A DNA stretch of 64,000 nt, taken from Pseudothauera lacus (GTDB lineage: Bacteria; Pseudomonadota; Gammaproteobacteria; Burkholderiales; Rhodocyclaceae). The position numbers and the translations under genes are program-made. The DNA is taken from the NCBI RefSeq assembly GCF_003034845.1, contig NZ_PZKC01000002.1, forward strand, positions 186,001 to 250,000, in the 5' to 3' direction. How positions within the stretch are numbered: position 1 is the first letter of the stretch; the number at the start of each line of letters is the position of its first letter. The notes beneath the pieces are model-generated. The model saw nothing but the letters and a program-made list of their open reading frames with translations. It searched no databases and was not told the origin of the DNA. Shown piece after piece: positions 51,174 through 61,750 of this stretch.

Positions 51174-52121
51174 TCAGATGCTGTAGGGCGTTTCCACCCA
51201 GGCCTTGACCAGTTCGATGTCGCGCTGCGGCAGGTAGGCGAGGTCTTCCTGGAGGTCGGCGTAGACCTTGCCCGGGAGGGTGCGCGGGACGCGGCGGCCG
51301 CTGACCATGTGGAAGTACCACGCAAAGCCGTAGCCGGCGGCGCGGTCGAAGTCGTGCAGCTGCTGCGCCAGGTCGGTGCCGCGGGCGTCCTCGCTGCCTT
51401 GCCAGGTCGGTGCGTGGGCCGCCACCGGCACGGCGCCGTAGCGGGTCTGGCGGTAGCGGTCGAGATGCTCGGAGAGCGCCAGCACCCAGTGGTCGCTGAA
51501 GTGGCGGTGCTGGCCGGCGCTGGAACGCGCCCAGTCGTCGAGGAAGCGCATCACCGGGGCGGGGTTGCCGGCCTGGTTGGCGATGCGGGCGATGTGGGCG
51601 GAGACGTCGGTGAGGCGGCGGCAGCTGTAGCGCGGTTTGCCCAGGCGCTGCGGCGGCGGCAGGCCTTCGGGGCGTTCGAGCAGGGCTTCGACGGATTCGG
51701 CGGACATGTTGCGGCAGCCCAGCGGGTGGCTGATCACCTCCTGCAGTTCTTCCACTTCCAGTTGCAGGTAGTCGGCCGGGGCCTTGCCGCGGATGGCGAC
51801 CAGGTAGTGGGTGATGCCCTGCTCGCGGGTGAGGCTGTAGCCGCACGCGCAGAGGCGCTCGGCAAGCACTTCGCCGTCTTCCCCGGCCTCTTCCCAGGCG
51901 GCCTCGAGCCAGCCGAGGGCGTCTTCGGCCACGCAGCGGCCGTCGCGGTCGATGATGCGCCCCGGGCGGAACCAGCCGCCGCGCGACAGGCGCGGGGCGA
52001 AGTCCGGCCCGCCTTCGCGACGCAGGGCGTCGAGGAGGGGCGCATGGCCGGGCACCGGCGCGGTGGACACGCAGAGGCGGAAGGCCAGTTCGGCGAGGTC
52101 GGCGGGGCTGAGCAGGGTCAT
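51174..52121 (-). CDS. Unknown protein at the end of the rnf-LRV operon
   Basis: This 315-residue protein has no family I can name. It is soluble and rich in helices, with LSPADLAELAFRLCVSTAPV at the start, RLCACGYSLTREQGITHYLV near residue 105, then GCRNMSAESVEALLERPEGL and QQLHDFDRAAGYGFAWYFHM. A few cysteines (CACGYS, GCRNM, YSCRR) might bind a cluster or metal. Its ATG overlaps the LRV gene stop by one base, so it is the last gene of the rnfABCDGEH-LRV operon and should be under the same NifA-type control. Confidence 0.7.
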   Translation of the reverse strand: MTLLSPADLAELAFRLCVSTAPVPGHAPLLDALRREGGPDFAPRLSRGGWFRPGRIIDRDGRCVAEDALGWLEAAWEEAGEDGEVLAERLCACGYSLTREQGITHYLVAIRGKAPADYLQLEVEELQEVISHPLGCRNMSAESVEALLERPEGLPPPQRLGKPRYSCRRLTDVSAHIARIANQAGNPAPVMRFLDDWARSSAGQHRHFSDHWVLALSEHLDRYRQTRYGAVPVAAHAPTWQGSEDARGTDLAQQLHDFDRAAGYGFAWYFHMVSGRRVPRTLPGKVYADLQEDLAYLPQRDIELVKAWVETPYSI

Positions 52122-52906
52122 CAGGGCGTCCTTGGCGGCGGAGGGGCGGCGATACCCAGGCGTTCGGCGGCGAGTGCGCGCACGTCGGGTTCGGGGTCGT
52201 CGAGCACGGCGTGCAGGGCTTCCAGTGGCGCCTGCGCGACGGCGGCGGCGCGTACTGTCCATTCGGGGTCGGCGAGCAGGGCTGCGGCGGCCTCGGGCAG
52301 CATGCGGGCGGCTGCGATGGCGCGCACCTGAGGGTCGGGGTCGGTGGCCATGCGGGCGAGCGCGAAGGCCGGCAGGCGGCGGGCGACTTCCTTGCGCACT
52401 ACGGCGTCGGGGTCATCAGCCATGCGCGGCAGGCGGCCATGGGGCAGGCGGCGGGCGACCTGCAGGCGGACGGCGTAATCGGCGTCGCGCATCATGCGTT
52501 CGAGCAGTTCCGGCGGCAGGCGGCTGGCAACGGTGATGCGCACCTCGCGGTCCTCGTCGCGGGCCATGCCGAGCAGGGCTTCGCCATCGAGGCGGGTGGC
52601 CACCGAACGGCGCACTGTCTCGTCGGCATCGCGGGCGAGGCGGCCAACGCGTTCGGCGGGCGCCCACTTGACGGCGATGGCGCGGCGTTCCCAGAACGGG
52701 TCGTCGAGGCAGCGTTCGGCCCACTCGCGGTTGCGCGCCATGAAGCGGTCGATCTGGCGGCCGCTGTGGGCCACCAGACAGGCGTCGCCGGGAGCGCAGG
52801 TGCCGCGCGCGAGGGTGTCGTTGCGCAGCGCACACTGGGTACAGGGGTTGGGCGCTGGCGTCGGCGGGAGCTCCGCGGCCGGCTCAGTCTTCGTCGTCAC
52901 TGTCAC
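52121..52906 (-). CDS. LRV-type 4Fe-4S protein (leucine-rich repeat variant)
   Basis: This 261-residue protein has an N-terminal Fe-S domain with cysteines in NPCTQCALRND, GTCAPGDACLV and probably ERCLDDP. It is followed by about eight 24-residue helical repeats of the LRV/HEAT type (for example RLARDADETVRRSVATRLDG, MARDEDREVRITVASRLPPE). This matches the LRV protein first described from the Azotobacter vinelandii nif region. The function is not known; the location suggests a role in electron supply or protein interaction at the Rnf complex. The start overlaps rnfH by 23 bases. Confidence 0.85.
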   Translation of the reverse strand: MTVTTKTEPAAELPPTPAPNPCTQCALRNDTLARGTCAPGDACLVAHSGRQIDRFMARNREWAERCLDDPFWERRAIAVKWAPAERVGRLARDADETVRRSVATRLDGEALLGMARDEDREVRITVASRLPPELLERMMRDADYAVRLQVARRLPHGRLPRMADDPDAVVRKEVARRLPAFALARMATDPDPQVRAIAAARMLPEAAAALLADPEWTVRAAAVAQAPLEALHAVLDDPEPDVRALAAERLGIAAPPPPRTP

Positions 52907-53156
52907 GCCGGGGCACCTGGGTGGGGTCGCAGATGATCGCGCGATAGACCTCCACGCGATCGCCGGGCTGCAGTGCGGTGTCGAGCTGAACCACCTTGCC
53001 GAACACGCCCACCTTCTGTGTTTCGAGGTCTATCGTCGGGTACATGTCGAGCAGGCCGGAGCGTTCGATGGCGTCCAGCGCGGTGGCGCCGTCGGCGACG
53101 TCCACGCGCAGCCAGACCTGACGACCGCCGTCGGCGTAGGCCACACCCACTCTCAT
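52884..53156 (-). CDS. rnfH: RnfH family protein
   Basis: This 90-residue ubiquitin-like-fold protein has the RnfH segments DATALDAIERSGLLDMYPTI-like (ATALDAIERSGLLDMYPTID) and VGVFGKVVQLDTALQPGDRV, then EVYRAIICDP. RnfH is encoded with nif-type rnf operons; its action is not defined, though it is needed for full Rnf-supported nitrogenase activity in some diazotrophs. It lies 19 bases after rnfE and overlaps the LRV gene. Confidence 0.9.
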   Translation of the reverse strand: MRVGVAYADGGRQVWLRVDVADGATALDAIERSGLLDMYPTIDLETQKVGVFGKVVQLDTALQPGDRVEVYRAIICDPTQVPRRDSDDED

Positions 53157-53175
53157 TGCAGCGTCCTCCGCGGTG

Positions 53176-53913
53176 TCATGCCGATGCCCCCGCGCCCGCC
53201 GCCGCGCTGCGCTGGCGGGCGCTCTGGCGGGTGTCCCAGACGCGCTTGCCGGCGATCAGGAAACCCAGGGCGAGGAAGCCGCCAGGGGGCAGGATCATCA
53301 ACAGGAAACCCTTGTAGTCGCGGATCAGGGTCAGTTCCATGAAGTGGAAGGGTTCGCCGAGGAGCAGGCTGGCGCCGGCGAACAGGGTGCCGGCGCCGAG
53401 GATCTCGCGCACCGCGCCGAGCACCACCAGGGCGATGGTGAAGCCCAGGCCCATTGCCAGGCCATCGACCGCCGCGGCGCCGACCGGGTTCTTCGACGCG
53501 AAGGCCTCGGCGCGCCCGAGGATGCCGCAGTTGCAGACGATGAGGGCGATGAACAGGCCCAGCACCTTGTAGAGGTCGTGCAGCCAGGCGTTGATGCTCA
53601 TGTCCACCAGAGTCACCAGCGAGGCGATCAGCACCACGAATACCGGGATGCGCACGCTGGGGCTGACCCAGTTGCGAATCAGCGCCACGCCAACGTTGGC
53701 CAGCAGCAGCACGGCGGTGGAGGCCAGCCCCATGCCGAGGCCGTTGGTGGCGGTACCGGTGACCGCCAGCAGCGGGCACAAGGCCAGCATCTGGGCGAAC
53801 ACCATGTTCTCCGACCACAGCCCGCGGCCGACGATGCCGCGGTAGTCGATGGCCGGCGGCGGCGCGGCGGGGGCGCTGTCGGCGGGCAGGGTGGCGTCGG
53901 CGGCGGTGCTCAT
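53176..53913 (-). CDS. rnfE: Rnf complex membrane subunit RnfE
   Basis: This 245-residue integral membrane protein has about six helices (for example VFAQMLALCPLLAVTGTATN, IPVFVVLIASLVTLVDMSIN, IVCNCGILGRAEAFASKNPV). The Cys in CNCG fits the cysteine that, with RnfA, holds a membrane Fe-S cluster. RnfE and RnfA are homologues arranged in opposite topology. ATG 53913 overlaps the rnfG stop by 4 bases and gives an unusually Ala/Pro-rich N-terminal tail of about 25 residues. The C-terminus is Arg/Ala-rich. Confidence 0.93.
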   Translation of the reverse strand: MSTAADATLPADSAPAAPPPAIDYRGIVGRGLWSENMVFAQMLALCPLLAVTGTATNGLGMGLASTAVLLLANVGVALIRNWVSPSVRIPVFVVLIASLVTLVDMSINAWLHDLYKVLGLFIALIVCNCGILGRAEAFASKNPVGAAAVDGLAMGLGFTIALVVLGAVREILGAGTLFAGASLLLGEPFHFMELTLIRDYKGFLLMILPPGGFLALGFLIAGKRVWDTRQSARQRSAAAGAGASA

Positions 53914-54587
53914 TGGGCGGCTTCCTCGGTGGTGGCGGCCGATGCTGCGCGAGCTGGCGCCGCCGGTGCGTCGTCGCCGAGCATCGCGCTGCGTTGCGTG
54001 GCGTACAGTTCCAGCCCCTGCCTGACGGCGGCGACCACCGCGCGCGGGGTGATGGTGGCGCCGGCGAACTGGTCGAACTCGCCGCCGTCCTTCTTCACTG
54101 CCCAGCGCGCGGGCAGCGGCTCTTCGAGCGACTTGCCGGCGAAGGCGAGCACCCAGGGGTGGCGGGCGACTTCGATCTTGTCGCCCAGTCCGGGGGTTTC
54201 GCCATGGCCGGTGACGCGCACGCCGGTGACCGTGCCGCTGCGGTCCACCCCCATCACCAGGCGGATCGGCCCGGCGTAGCCCTTGCCGGTCATCTGGTAG
54301 ATCACCGCCACCACGGCTTCGCCCTGGCGGGCGCGGTGCACGGTGAGCGGGCGGCCATCGGGTCCGGCGATGCTGACGGTGTCGGCGAGGAGATCGTTGT
54401 CGTGGAAGTTCTCCGGCAGCACCTGGGCCAGCGAGGCGGCGACGTCGCGCGCCTCGGCGGCGGCAATGGCCGGGCCGGTGGCGGTGTGGGCGAGGGCGAG
54501 GGCGGCGCCGGCGAGCAGGGTGACCGTTCCCAGCGAGACGGTCTGGTACCACAGGGCGTCGAGGTGTTTGGCGGCTGACGTGCTCAT
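53910..54587 (-). CDS. rnfG: Rnf complex FMN-binding subunit RnfG
   Basis: This 225-residue protein has one N-terminal membrane helix (about 14-35, YQTVSLGTVTLLAGAALALA) and a periplasmic FMN domain. Covalent FMN attaches to the Thr of the S/TGAT motif, here FAGATITPRAV near residue 180. GHGETPGLGDKIEV is the second conserved FMN-domain segment. The start lies 4 bases from the rnfD stop. The C-terminal 30 residues are Ala/Glu-rich and probably disordered. Confidence 0.93.
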   Translation of the reverse strand: MSTSAAKHLDALWYQTVSLGTVTLLAGAALALAHTATGPAIAAAEARDVAASLAQVLPENFHDNDLLADTVSIAGPDGRPLTVHRARQGEAVVAVIYQMTGKGYAGPIRLVMGVDRSGTVTGVRVTGHGETPGLGDKIEVARHPWVLAFAGKSLEEPLPARWAVKKDGGEFDQFAGATITPRAVVAAVRQGLELYATQRSAMLGDDAPAAPARAASAATTEEAAQ

Positions 54588-54590
54588 CGC

Positions 54591-55661
54591 TCAGTTGCCC
54601 TTCGGTGCGGCCGGGACCATGCTGCGGCCGGCGCGGGTGCGGCCGAAGATGCGCGGGCGGGTGTAGTGGTCGATCAGCGGGGTGGCAGCGTTCATCAGCA
54701 GGATGGCGAAGGCCACGCCCTCGGGGTAGGCGCCCCAGGTGCGGATGATCCAGGTCAGCAGCCCGCAGCCGATGCCGAACAGCCACTGCCCGAGCGGGGT
54801 CGACGGCGAGGTGACGTAGTCGGTGGCTATGAAGAAGGCGCCCAGCATCACCCCGCCGGCGAGCAGGTGGGCGAGCGGCGGCAGGTAGCGGTCGGGGGCG
54901 ATGAAGTGGGCGATCGCGGCCGGTATGGCGATGCCGAGGATGAAGGCGAGCGGGATGCGCATGCCGATGACGCGCATGAAGATCAGGAACACTCCGCCGG
55001 CGGCGAGCAGGAGCGCGGTGGTTTCGCCCAGACTGCCGGCACGGTCGCCGGCGCCCAGGGCGAGCGGATCGAACTGGCCGGTGAGGCTGGCCGACAGCGG
55101 CACCCCCTGGGTGGCTTCGGCACGCACGTGATCGAGCAGCGAGGCGCTGGTCATGCCGTCGGGCAGGCCGGCGCCGAAGGTGATCGCCAGCGCCCCGAGG
55201 GCGTCCGGCGCGCCGGCCGAGCCCAGCGGCAGCGGGGCCAGCCACTGCGTCATCTCCACCGGGAAGGAGATCAGCAGCATCACCCGTGCGGCCATCGCCG
55301 GGTTGAAGAGGTTCTGGCCGAGGCCGCCGAAGGCATGCTTGCACACCACCATCGCAAAGGCGCCGCCGACCACGCCGACCCACCACGGTGCCCACGGCGG
55401 CAGGGACAGCGCCAGCAGCCAGCCGGTGAGCACCGCCGAGCCGTCGGCCAGTGCCGGGCGGGCGGGGCGGCCGGCGAGGCGCACGCAGAGCACCTCGGTG
55501 AGCGCACAGGCGAGCACGGTGACCAGCCAGAGGTAGATCGCCGGCCAGCCGAAGCGCCAGAAGCCGGCCAGGGTGGCGGGCAGCAGCGCGACCATCACCA
55601 GCAGCATCACCTGCCCGACCGGGCGGGCGCCGTGGGCGTGGGGGGAGGAGACGATGTTCAT
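54591..55661 (-). CDS. rnfD: Rnf complex membrane subunit RnfD
   Basis: This 356-residue integral membrane protein has about ten helices (VMLLVMVALLPATLAGFWRF, then IPLAFILGIAIPAAIAHFIA and others). GGLGQNLFNPAMAARVMLLI is a family segment, and LPDGMTSASLL provides the Thr for covalent FMN. GAFFIATDYVTSPSTPLGQW near the C-terminus is also conserved. RnfD is the main membrane flavin subunit in the ion-motive electron path from NADH to ferredoxin. Its ATG overlaps the rnfC stop. Confidence 0.94.
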   Translation of the reverse strand: MNIVSSPHAHGARPVGQVMLLVMVALLPATLAGFWRFGWPAIYLWLVTVLACALTEVLCVRLAGRPARPALADGSAVLTGWLLALSLPPWAPWWVGVVGGAFAMVVCKHAFGGLGQNLFNPAMAARVMLLISFPVEMTQWLAPLPLGSAGAPDALGALAITFGAGLPDGMTSASLLDHVRAEATQGVPLSASLTGQFDPLALGAGDRAGSLGETTALLLAAGGVFLIFMRVIGMRIPLAFILGIAIPAAIAHFIAPDRYLPPLAHLLAGGVMLGAFFIATDYVTSPSTPLGQWLFGIGCGLLTWIIRTWGAYPEGVAFAILLMNAATPLIDHYTRPRIFGRTRAGRSMVPAAPKGN

Positions 55662-57190
55662 GCCGCGCTTTCCTCGCTGGCGGGTTGTGCGGCGGCTTTG
55701 GCGGCGGCCTCGGCCTTGGCGCGTTCGCGCTCGGCCTTGCGGCGCGCGGCGGCTTCGGCCTTTTCACGCGCTTCGCGTTCCATGCGGGCGTTGCGGGCTT
55801 CGACCAGTTCGCGGATGGCATCCTGCTTGAGCTTGTTGCGGTCGCGCGCGGCCAGTTCGCCCTTGGCGTGGTTGAAGTACTGCACCAGGGGGATCTTCGA
55901 CGGACAGACGAAGGAACAGGTGCCGCAGCCGATGCAGTCCTTGAGGCCCAGGTCCACCGAGGCGGCGAGGTCGCCGGCACGGATGCGCGCGGCCATCTCC
56001 AGCGGCAACAGTCCGATCGGACAGGCGCCGACGCAGGACGCGCAGCGGATGCACGGCCCTTCGCTGGGCTGGCTGGCGCCGATCTCCGCGGCGGTGAGCG
56101 CGAGCACGCCGCCGGAGCCCTTCATGATCGGCAGTTCGAGGGTATTGACCGCCATTCCCATCATCGGCCCGCCCATCACCAGGCGTGCCGGGGTGGCGGT
56201 GAGGCCGCCGCAGAACTCGACCAGCGCGCTGGCCGGGGTGCCGATGCGGACTTCGAGATTGCGCGGGGTGCGCACGGCACCGCCGGCGACGGTGACGATG
56301 CGCCGGGTGAGCGGTTCGCCATGGCGGATGGCGCGGTGGATGGCGGCCGCGGTGGCGACGTTGTGCACCATCACGCCGATGTCGGCGGAGCGCCCTTGCG
56401 AGGGCACCTCGCGGCCGGTGAGCCAGGCGATGAGCTGCTTTTCCGAACCCATGGGGTAGCGGCTGGGGACCGCGACGACGGCGACCTCGTCGTGCGCGGC
56501 GGCGGCCGCACGCAGCGCGGCGATGGCTTCGGGCTTGTTGGTTTCGACGCCGATCAGCGCGCGTTCGCCGCCGATCGCCCGCAGGATGATGCGTGCGCCA
56601 TCCACCACCTCGGCAGCGCGCTCCTGCATCAGGCGGTCGTCACAGCACAGATAGGGTTCGCACTCGCCGCCGTTGAGGATCAGGGTCGGGATCGGCGCAC
56701 GCACGCCGAGGCCGAGCTTGACCGCCGCAGGGAAGGTGGCGCCCCCCATGCCGACGATGCCGGCGGCGGAGACGCGGCGGGCGATCTCCGCCGGTTCGAG
56801 GGTGAAGGGGTCGGCGCCGTCGAATTCCACTGCCTCGTCGGCGCCGTCGCTCTCCAGCATGATCGCCGGGCCGCCGAGTCCGGAGGGGTGCGGTACCTGC
56901 ACCTCGCCGATGCCGGCGATGATGCCGGAGGTCGGGGCGTGGATGGGGGCGGAGACCGGACCCGCCGCCTCGGCGAGCAACTGTCCGCGCAGCACGCGCT
57001 CGCCGGCCTGCACCAGCGGGCGCGCGGGAGCGCCGATGTGCTGGGTGAGCGGCAGGGTGAACAGCGGCGGCAGCGGGATGGGGGCGATTGCAGTGCCCGC
57101 GGCGGGCTGCTTGCGGCCATCAGGGTGTGCGCCCCAGCGCTTCAGCGCGCGGGTGAGCTTCAACAGCAGGGAGGTGTCGGCGGCGCCCAT
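55658..57190 (-). CDS. rnfC: Rnf complex Fe-S/NADH-interacting subunit RnfC
   Basis: This 510-residue peripheral subunit has a Gly-rich FMN/NADH-binding region (GIVGMGGATFPAAVKLGLGV near residue 145, YLCCDDRLMQERAAEVVDGA). Two 4Fe-4S motifs follow: CIRCASCVGACP and CIGCGTCSFVCP near residues 390-440. The last 70 residues are highly charged and Ala-rich (coiled coil), a common RnfC tail. It takes electrons from NADH and feeds the membrane subunits. It lies 10 bases after rnfB. Confidence 0.94.
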   Translation of the reverse strand: MGAADTSLLLKLTRALKRWGAHPDGRKQPAAGTAIAPIPLPPLFTLPLTQHIGAPARPLVQAGERVLRGQLLAEAAGPVSAPIHAPTSGIIAGIGEVQVPHPSGLGGPAIMLESDGADEAVEFDGADPFTLEPAEIARRVSAAGIVGMGGATFPAAVKLGLGVRAPIPTLILNGGECEPYLCCDDRLMQERAAEVVDGARIILRAIGGERALIGVETNKPEAIAALRAAAAAHDEVAVVAVPSRYPMGSEKQLIAWLTGREVPSQGRSADIGVMVHNVATAAAIHRAIRHGEPLTRRIVTVAGGAVRTPRNLEVRIGTPASALVEFCGGLTATPARLVMGGPMMGMAVNTLELPIMKGSGGVLALTAAEIGASQPSEGPCIRCASCVGACPIGLLPLEMAARIRAGDLAASVDLGLKDCIGCGTCSFVCPSKIPLVQYFNHAKGELAARDRNKLKQDAIRELVEARNARMEREAREKAEAAARRKAERERAKAEAAAKAAAQPASEESAA

Positions 57191-57200
57191 GCTTGCGTTC

Positions 57201-57773
57201 TCAGGCTGCTTTTGCGGCGGCCGTGGCCGGCACTGCCGCGGGGTAGGGCTGGGCGGCCGGCTTGGGCCATACCCAGGTCTGCAGGGTCATCGGCACCGGG
57301 GTGAGGGTGATCGCCCCGGTGGGGCACAGCGGCTCGCACTTCGCGCACCCGGTACAGGCTTCGCGGATCACCGCGTGGATCTGCTTCATCGCCCCCATCA
57401 CCGCATCGGTGGGGCAGGCGCGGAAGCACTTCGTGCAGCCGATGCAGATTTCCTCGCGCACGCCGGCGACCAGCGGCACCTCGTCGGCCACCGCGCTGGC
57501 GTCCAGGCTCAGCCCCAGGCGCGCGGCGAGCGCCTCGGCGAGCGCCTTGCCGCCCGGCGGGCAGCAGGTGGCGGCGGCTTCGCCGCGCGCCAGTGCGGCG
57601 GCGGCGCCGGCACAGCCGGGGTAGCCGCACTGGCCGCAGTTGGTGCCCGGCAGCATGGCTTCCAGCTCGGCCTCGATGCCGCTGGCCTCGACGCGGAAGG
57701 CGCGCGCGGCGACGCCGAGGATGAGCCCGAAACATACGCCCAGCAGGGCGAGACTGAGGATGGCGCTGACCAT
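57201..57773 (-). CDS. rnfB: Rnf complex ferredoxin-like subunit RnfB
   Basis: This 190-residue protein has an N-terminal membrane helix (MVSAILSLALLGVCFGLILG). The RnfB-specific 4Fe-4S domain has CGQCGYPGCAG followed by C71 or C70 in TCCPPGG. Two ferredoxin motifs, CIGCTKCFRACP and CTGCAKCEPLCP, lie in residues 110-151. It is the exit or entry point for ferredoxin. ATG 57773 gives the standard membrane anchor. The length is near that of NifA-regulated RnfB proteins. Confidence 0.94.
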   Translation of the reverse strand: MVSAILSLALLGVCFGLILGVAARAFRVEASGIEAELEAMLPGTNCGQCGYPGCAGAAAALARGEAAATCCPPGGKALAEALAARLGLSLDASAVADEVPLVAGVREEICIGCTKCFRACPTDAVMGAMKQIHAVIREACTGCAKCEPLCPTGAITLTPVPMTLQTWVWPKPAAQPYPAAVPATAAAKAA

Positions 57774-57787
57774 GGGGTTGTCCTCCG

Positions 57788-58369
57788 TCAGTGGTTGGTG
57801 AGGCCGGCGAAGCCCATGAAGGCGAGCGACAGCAGGCCGGCGGTGACGAAACCGATGGGCGCGCCGGCGAAGGCGGCCGGCACGCGGGCCAGCGCGAGGC
57901 GTTCGCGCAGGCCGGCAAACATGATCAGCACGAGGGTGAAGCCGGCCGCCGAGCCGAGCGCGTAGAGCACGCTGGTGACGAAGCCGGCGCCTTCCTGGAT
58001 GTTGAGCAGGGCGACACCGAGCACCGCGCAGTTGGTGGTGATCAGCGGCAGATAGATGCCCAGTACCTGGTAGAGCTCGGGGGCGTTCTTCTTTACCGCC
58101 ATCTCGACGAACTGCACCGTGGCGGCGATCACCAGGATGAAGCCGAGGATGCGCAGGTAGCCGAGCTCCAGCGGCACCAGCAGCCAGTGTTCCAGCATCC
58201 AGGTCAGCGCGCTGGTCAGCACCAGCACGAAGGTGGTGGCCAGCCCCATGCCCACCGCGCTGTCGACCTTGCGCGACACGCCCATGAAGGGACACAGGCC
58301 AAGGAACTTGACCAGCACCACGTTATTGACCAGCGCGGTGCCCAGCAGCAGCATCACCCATTCGTTCAT
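57788..58369 (-). CDS. rnfA: Rnf complex membrane subunit RnfA
   Basis: This 193-residue integral membrane protein with about six helices is the homologue of Rnf[21 protein letters not shown] is the conserved N-terminal segment with the cluster cysteine. [13 protein letters not shown] near residue 112 has the second one. ATG 58369 is 9 bases after GGAG; a GTG at 58384 adds five residues and is less likely. It heads the rnfABCDGEH operon. A sigma54 promoter lies at 58402-58417 and a NifA site at 58512-58527. Confidence 0.94.
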   Translation of the reverse strand: MNEWVMLLLGTALVNNVVLVKFLGLCPFMGVSRKVDSAVGMGLATTFVLVLTSALTWMLEHWLLVPLELGYLRILGFILVIAATVQFVEMAVKKNAPELYQVLGIYLPLITTNCAVLGVALLNIQEGAGFVTSVLYALGSAAGFTLVLIMFAGLRERLALARVPAAFAGAPIGFVTAGLLSLAFMGFAGLTNH

Positions 58370-58401
58370 TGCATCGTTCTCCACGCGTACGGGCTACCGG
58401 C

Positions 58402-58417
58402 AGCAGAACCCGTGCCA
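58402..58417 (-). promoter_or_regulatory. Sigma54 promoter of the rnf operon
   Basis: On the minus strand this reads TGGCACGGGTTCTGCT: a perfect -24 and a CTGCT -12 with the GC core kept. It is 33 bases upstream of the rnfA ATG. The NifA site at 58512 lies 95 bases upstream. Confidence 0.82.
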
Positions 58418-58511
58418 CGCCGTGTGCTGCGTCTAAGCAGATGATTTTTATGGATTGGTGCGCCGCGACGAGGGTGTTGCGCTGTTTCGATTGCGCCATC
58501 CGCAAAGGGAT

Positions 58512-58527
58512 TGTCATGAACGCGACA
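58512..58527. promoter_or_regulatory. NifA upstream activator site between rnfA and nifL
   Basis: TGT-CATGAACGCG-ACA fits TGT-N10-ACA exactly. It is 95 bp from the rnfA -24 element on one side and 43 bp from the nifL -24 element on the other, so one site may serve both divergent units. Confidence 0.8.
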
Positions 58528-58569
58528 GTCGGTGCGCGGCGCTAGCCGGGGTCCTGCCCGGCACCTCCG

Positions 58570-58585
58570 TGGCACATCGCTTGCT
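58570..58585 (+). promoter_or_regulatory. Sigma54 promoter of nifLA
   Basis: TGGCACATCGCTTGCT is an exact -24/-12 match, 32 bases upstream of the nifL ATG. Whether NtrC or NifA activates it cannot be told; a TGT-N10-ACA site lies upstream at 58512. Confidence 0.88.
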
Positions 58586-58616
58586 TTGCTTTGTCCGACT
58601 ACGCCGCGAGACAATC

Positions 58617-60196
58617 ATGATGGCCATACCCGCTTCCGCCCCCGCACAGCCGGGCCCCTTTCCGGCCCACATCACCGATGCGCTGTTTCACCATGCCATC
58701 GACCAGTCCGCGATCGCGGTGTCGATCACCGATTCCGCTGCCAACATCCTGTACGTCAATCAGGCCTTCTGTGCGATCACCGGCTACAGCGCCGCGGAAG
58801 TGGTGGGGCGCAACCAGTCGCTGCTGTCCTACCGCTCCACGCCCAGGGCGGTGTATCAGGAGCTATGGCGGGCGCTGACCGCCGGGCGGCCGTGGAGCGG
58901 GCGCCTGCTCAACCGCCGCAAGGACGGCCGGCCGTATGTGGCCGAACTCACCGTCACGCCACTGGCGCCCCAATCTGGTGCGGAAGGGGGCAGTCATTAC
59001 CTCGGCATGCACTGGGATGCCACCGAGGAGCACCGCCTGGCGCGCCAGCTTGCCAACCACAAGCAGCTCATCGAGTCGGTGATTTCGGTGGCGCCGGTGG
59101 CAGTGGCACTGCTCAACAGCGACGGTCAGGTGGTTCTCGACAACCCCGCCTACCGGCGCATCTCGGAGGAGATGCGCGTCGTCGAGCCGGCCCATGAGGT
59201 CATGACCGCGCTGCAGCAGAGCCTCGGCGAGGCCTTCCACCATGCCGTCACCCATCGCCGTGCGCTGAGCAACCACGAACTGCGCTTCGAGCGCGCCGGC
59301 GGCGGCGAGGCGCGCTGGTACTCCTGTTCGCTGACCTGGTTCGAGGAGCGCTCGACGCTCCCGGATGCCTTCTACGGCGACGACTGCACCGACTACCAGT
59401 TGCTGGTGATGCACGATATCAGTGCATCGAAGCGCCAGGAGGAGGCCCTGCGCCTGGCGGCGATGCGCGCCATGCTCTCCGAAGGGGAGCTCAACCAGAG
59501 TCTGCGCGAGACCCTCGCCGGTGCGGTGTTCCAGCTCCAGGGCCCGGTCAACCTGATCGCTGCCGCAGCCACGCTGCAGCGTCGCCGGGCCGGCCAGTCC
59601 GCTGCTTTCGACCCGCTGGCGCAGGCACTCGCCGACGCCCAGAATGCCGGCGAACAGGCCATCGCCACGCTGCAGGCGGCGATGCCGCCGGCCCCCGAGG
59701 AGCCCAGCGGCCCGGTCAACCTCAACGAAGTCCTGCGCGACGTGCTGATGCTGGAAACCGAAGCCCTGCTCAGTGCCGGGATCACCGTCGATTGGCGGCC
59801 GGCCCATGTGTTGCCTTCGGTGCAGGGCGATCCCGCGGCGCTGCGCAACCTCTTCCGCCAGCTCGTCAGCAATGCCGTCGAGGCGATGAACGTGCGTGGC
59901 TGGAACGAGCGTGGCCTGTTCCTCGGCACCGTCGCGCGCGACGGCCAGGTCGAGGTCGAGATCGTCGATACCGGCCCCGGCATTCCCGAGGCGCTGCGCC
60001 TGAAGATCTTCGAGCCTTTCTTCTCCACCAAGCCCTCGCGCGGCGGTGCGCGCGGCGTCGGCCTGTCGCTGGCGCAGGAAATCGTCAGCCGCCACCGCGG
60101 CGTGCTGGAGATCGACCCCCGCCATCTCGGCGGCTGTCGCCTGCTGGTCAGCTTCCCGGCCTCGCGGGTGGCGGCCAATGGCGCGGAGGGACGCGG

Positions 60197-60200
<4 letters not shown>
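58617..60200 (+). CDS. nifL: NifL, redox/nitrogen-sensing anti-activator of NifA
   Basis: This 527-residue flavoprotein sensor inhibits NifA under oxygen or fixed nitrogen. An N-terminal PAS domain (about 25-140: SIAVSITDSAANILYVNQAF-like sequence, FCAITGYSAAEVVGRNQSLL) would hold FAD. A second PAS-type region covers about 150-270. The C-terminal part (about 380-525) is a histidine-kinase-type ATP-binding domain with NLFRQLVSNAVEAMN, VDTGPGIPE and GVGLSLAQEIV, but no clear phosphoacceptor His. ATG 58617 or 58620 may be the start. It overlaps nifA by 4 bases, so the two are translated together. Confidence 0.92.

Positions 60201-61750
<1,550 letters not shown>

Noticed and set aside
53914-55980. 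Extension of the rnfE frame upstream through rnfG and rnfD
   Set aside because: The extension is Arg/Pro-rich shadow sequence; rnfE starts properly at 53913 in an ATGA overlap with rnfG.
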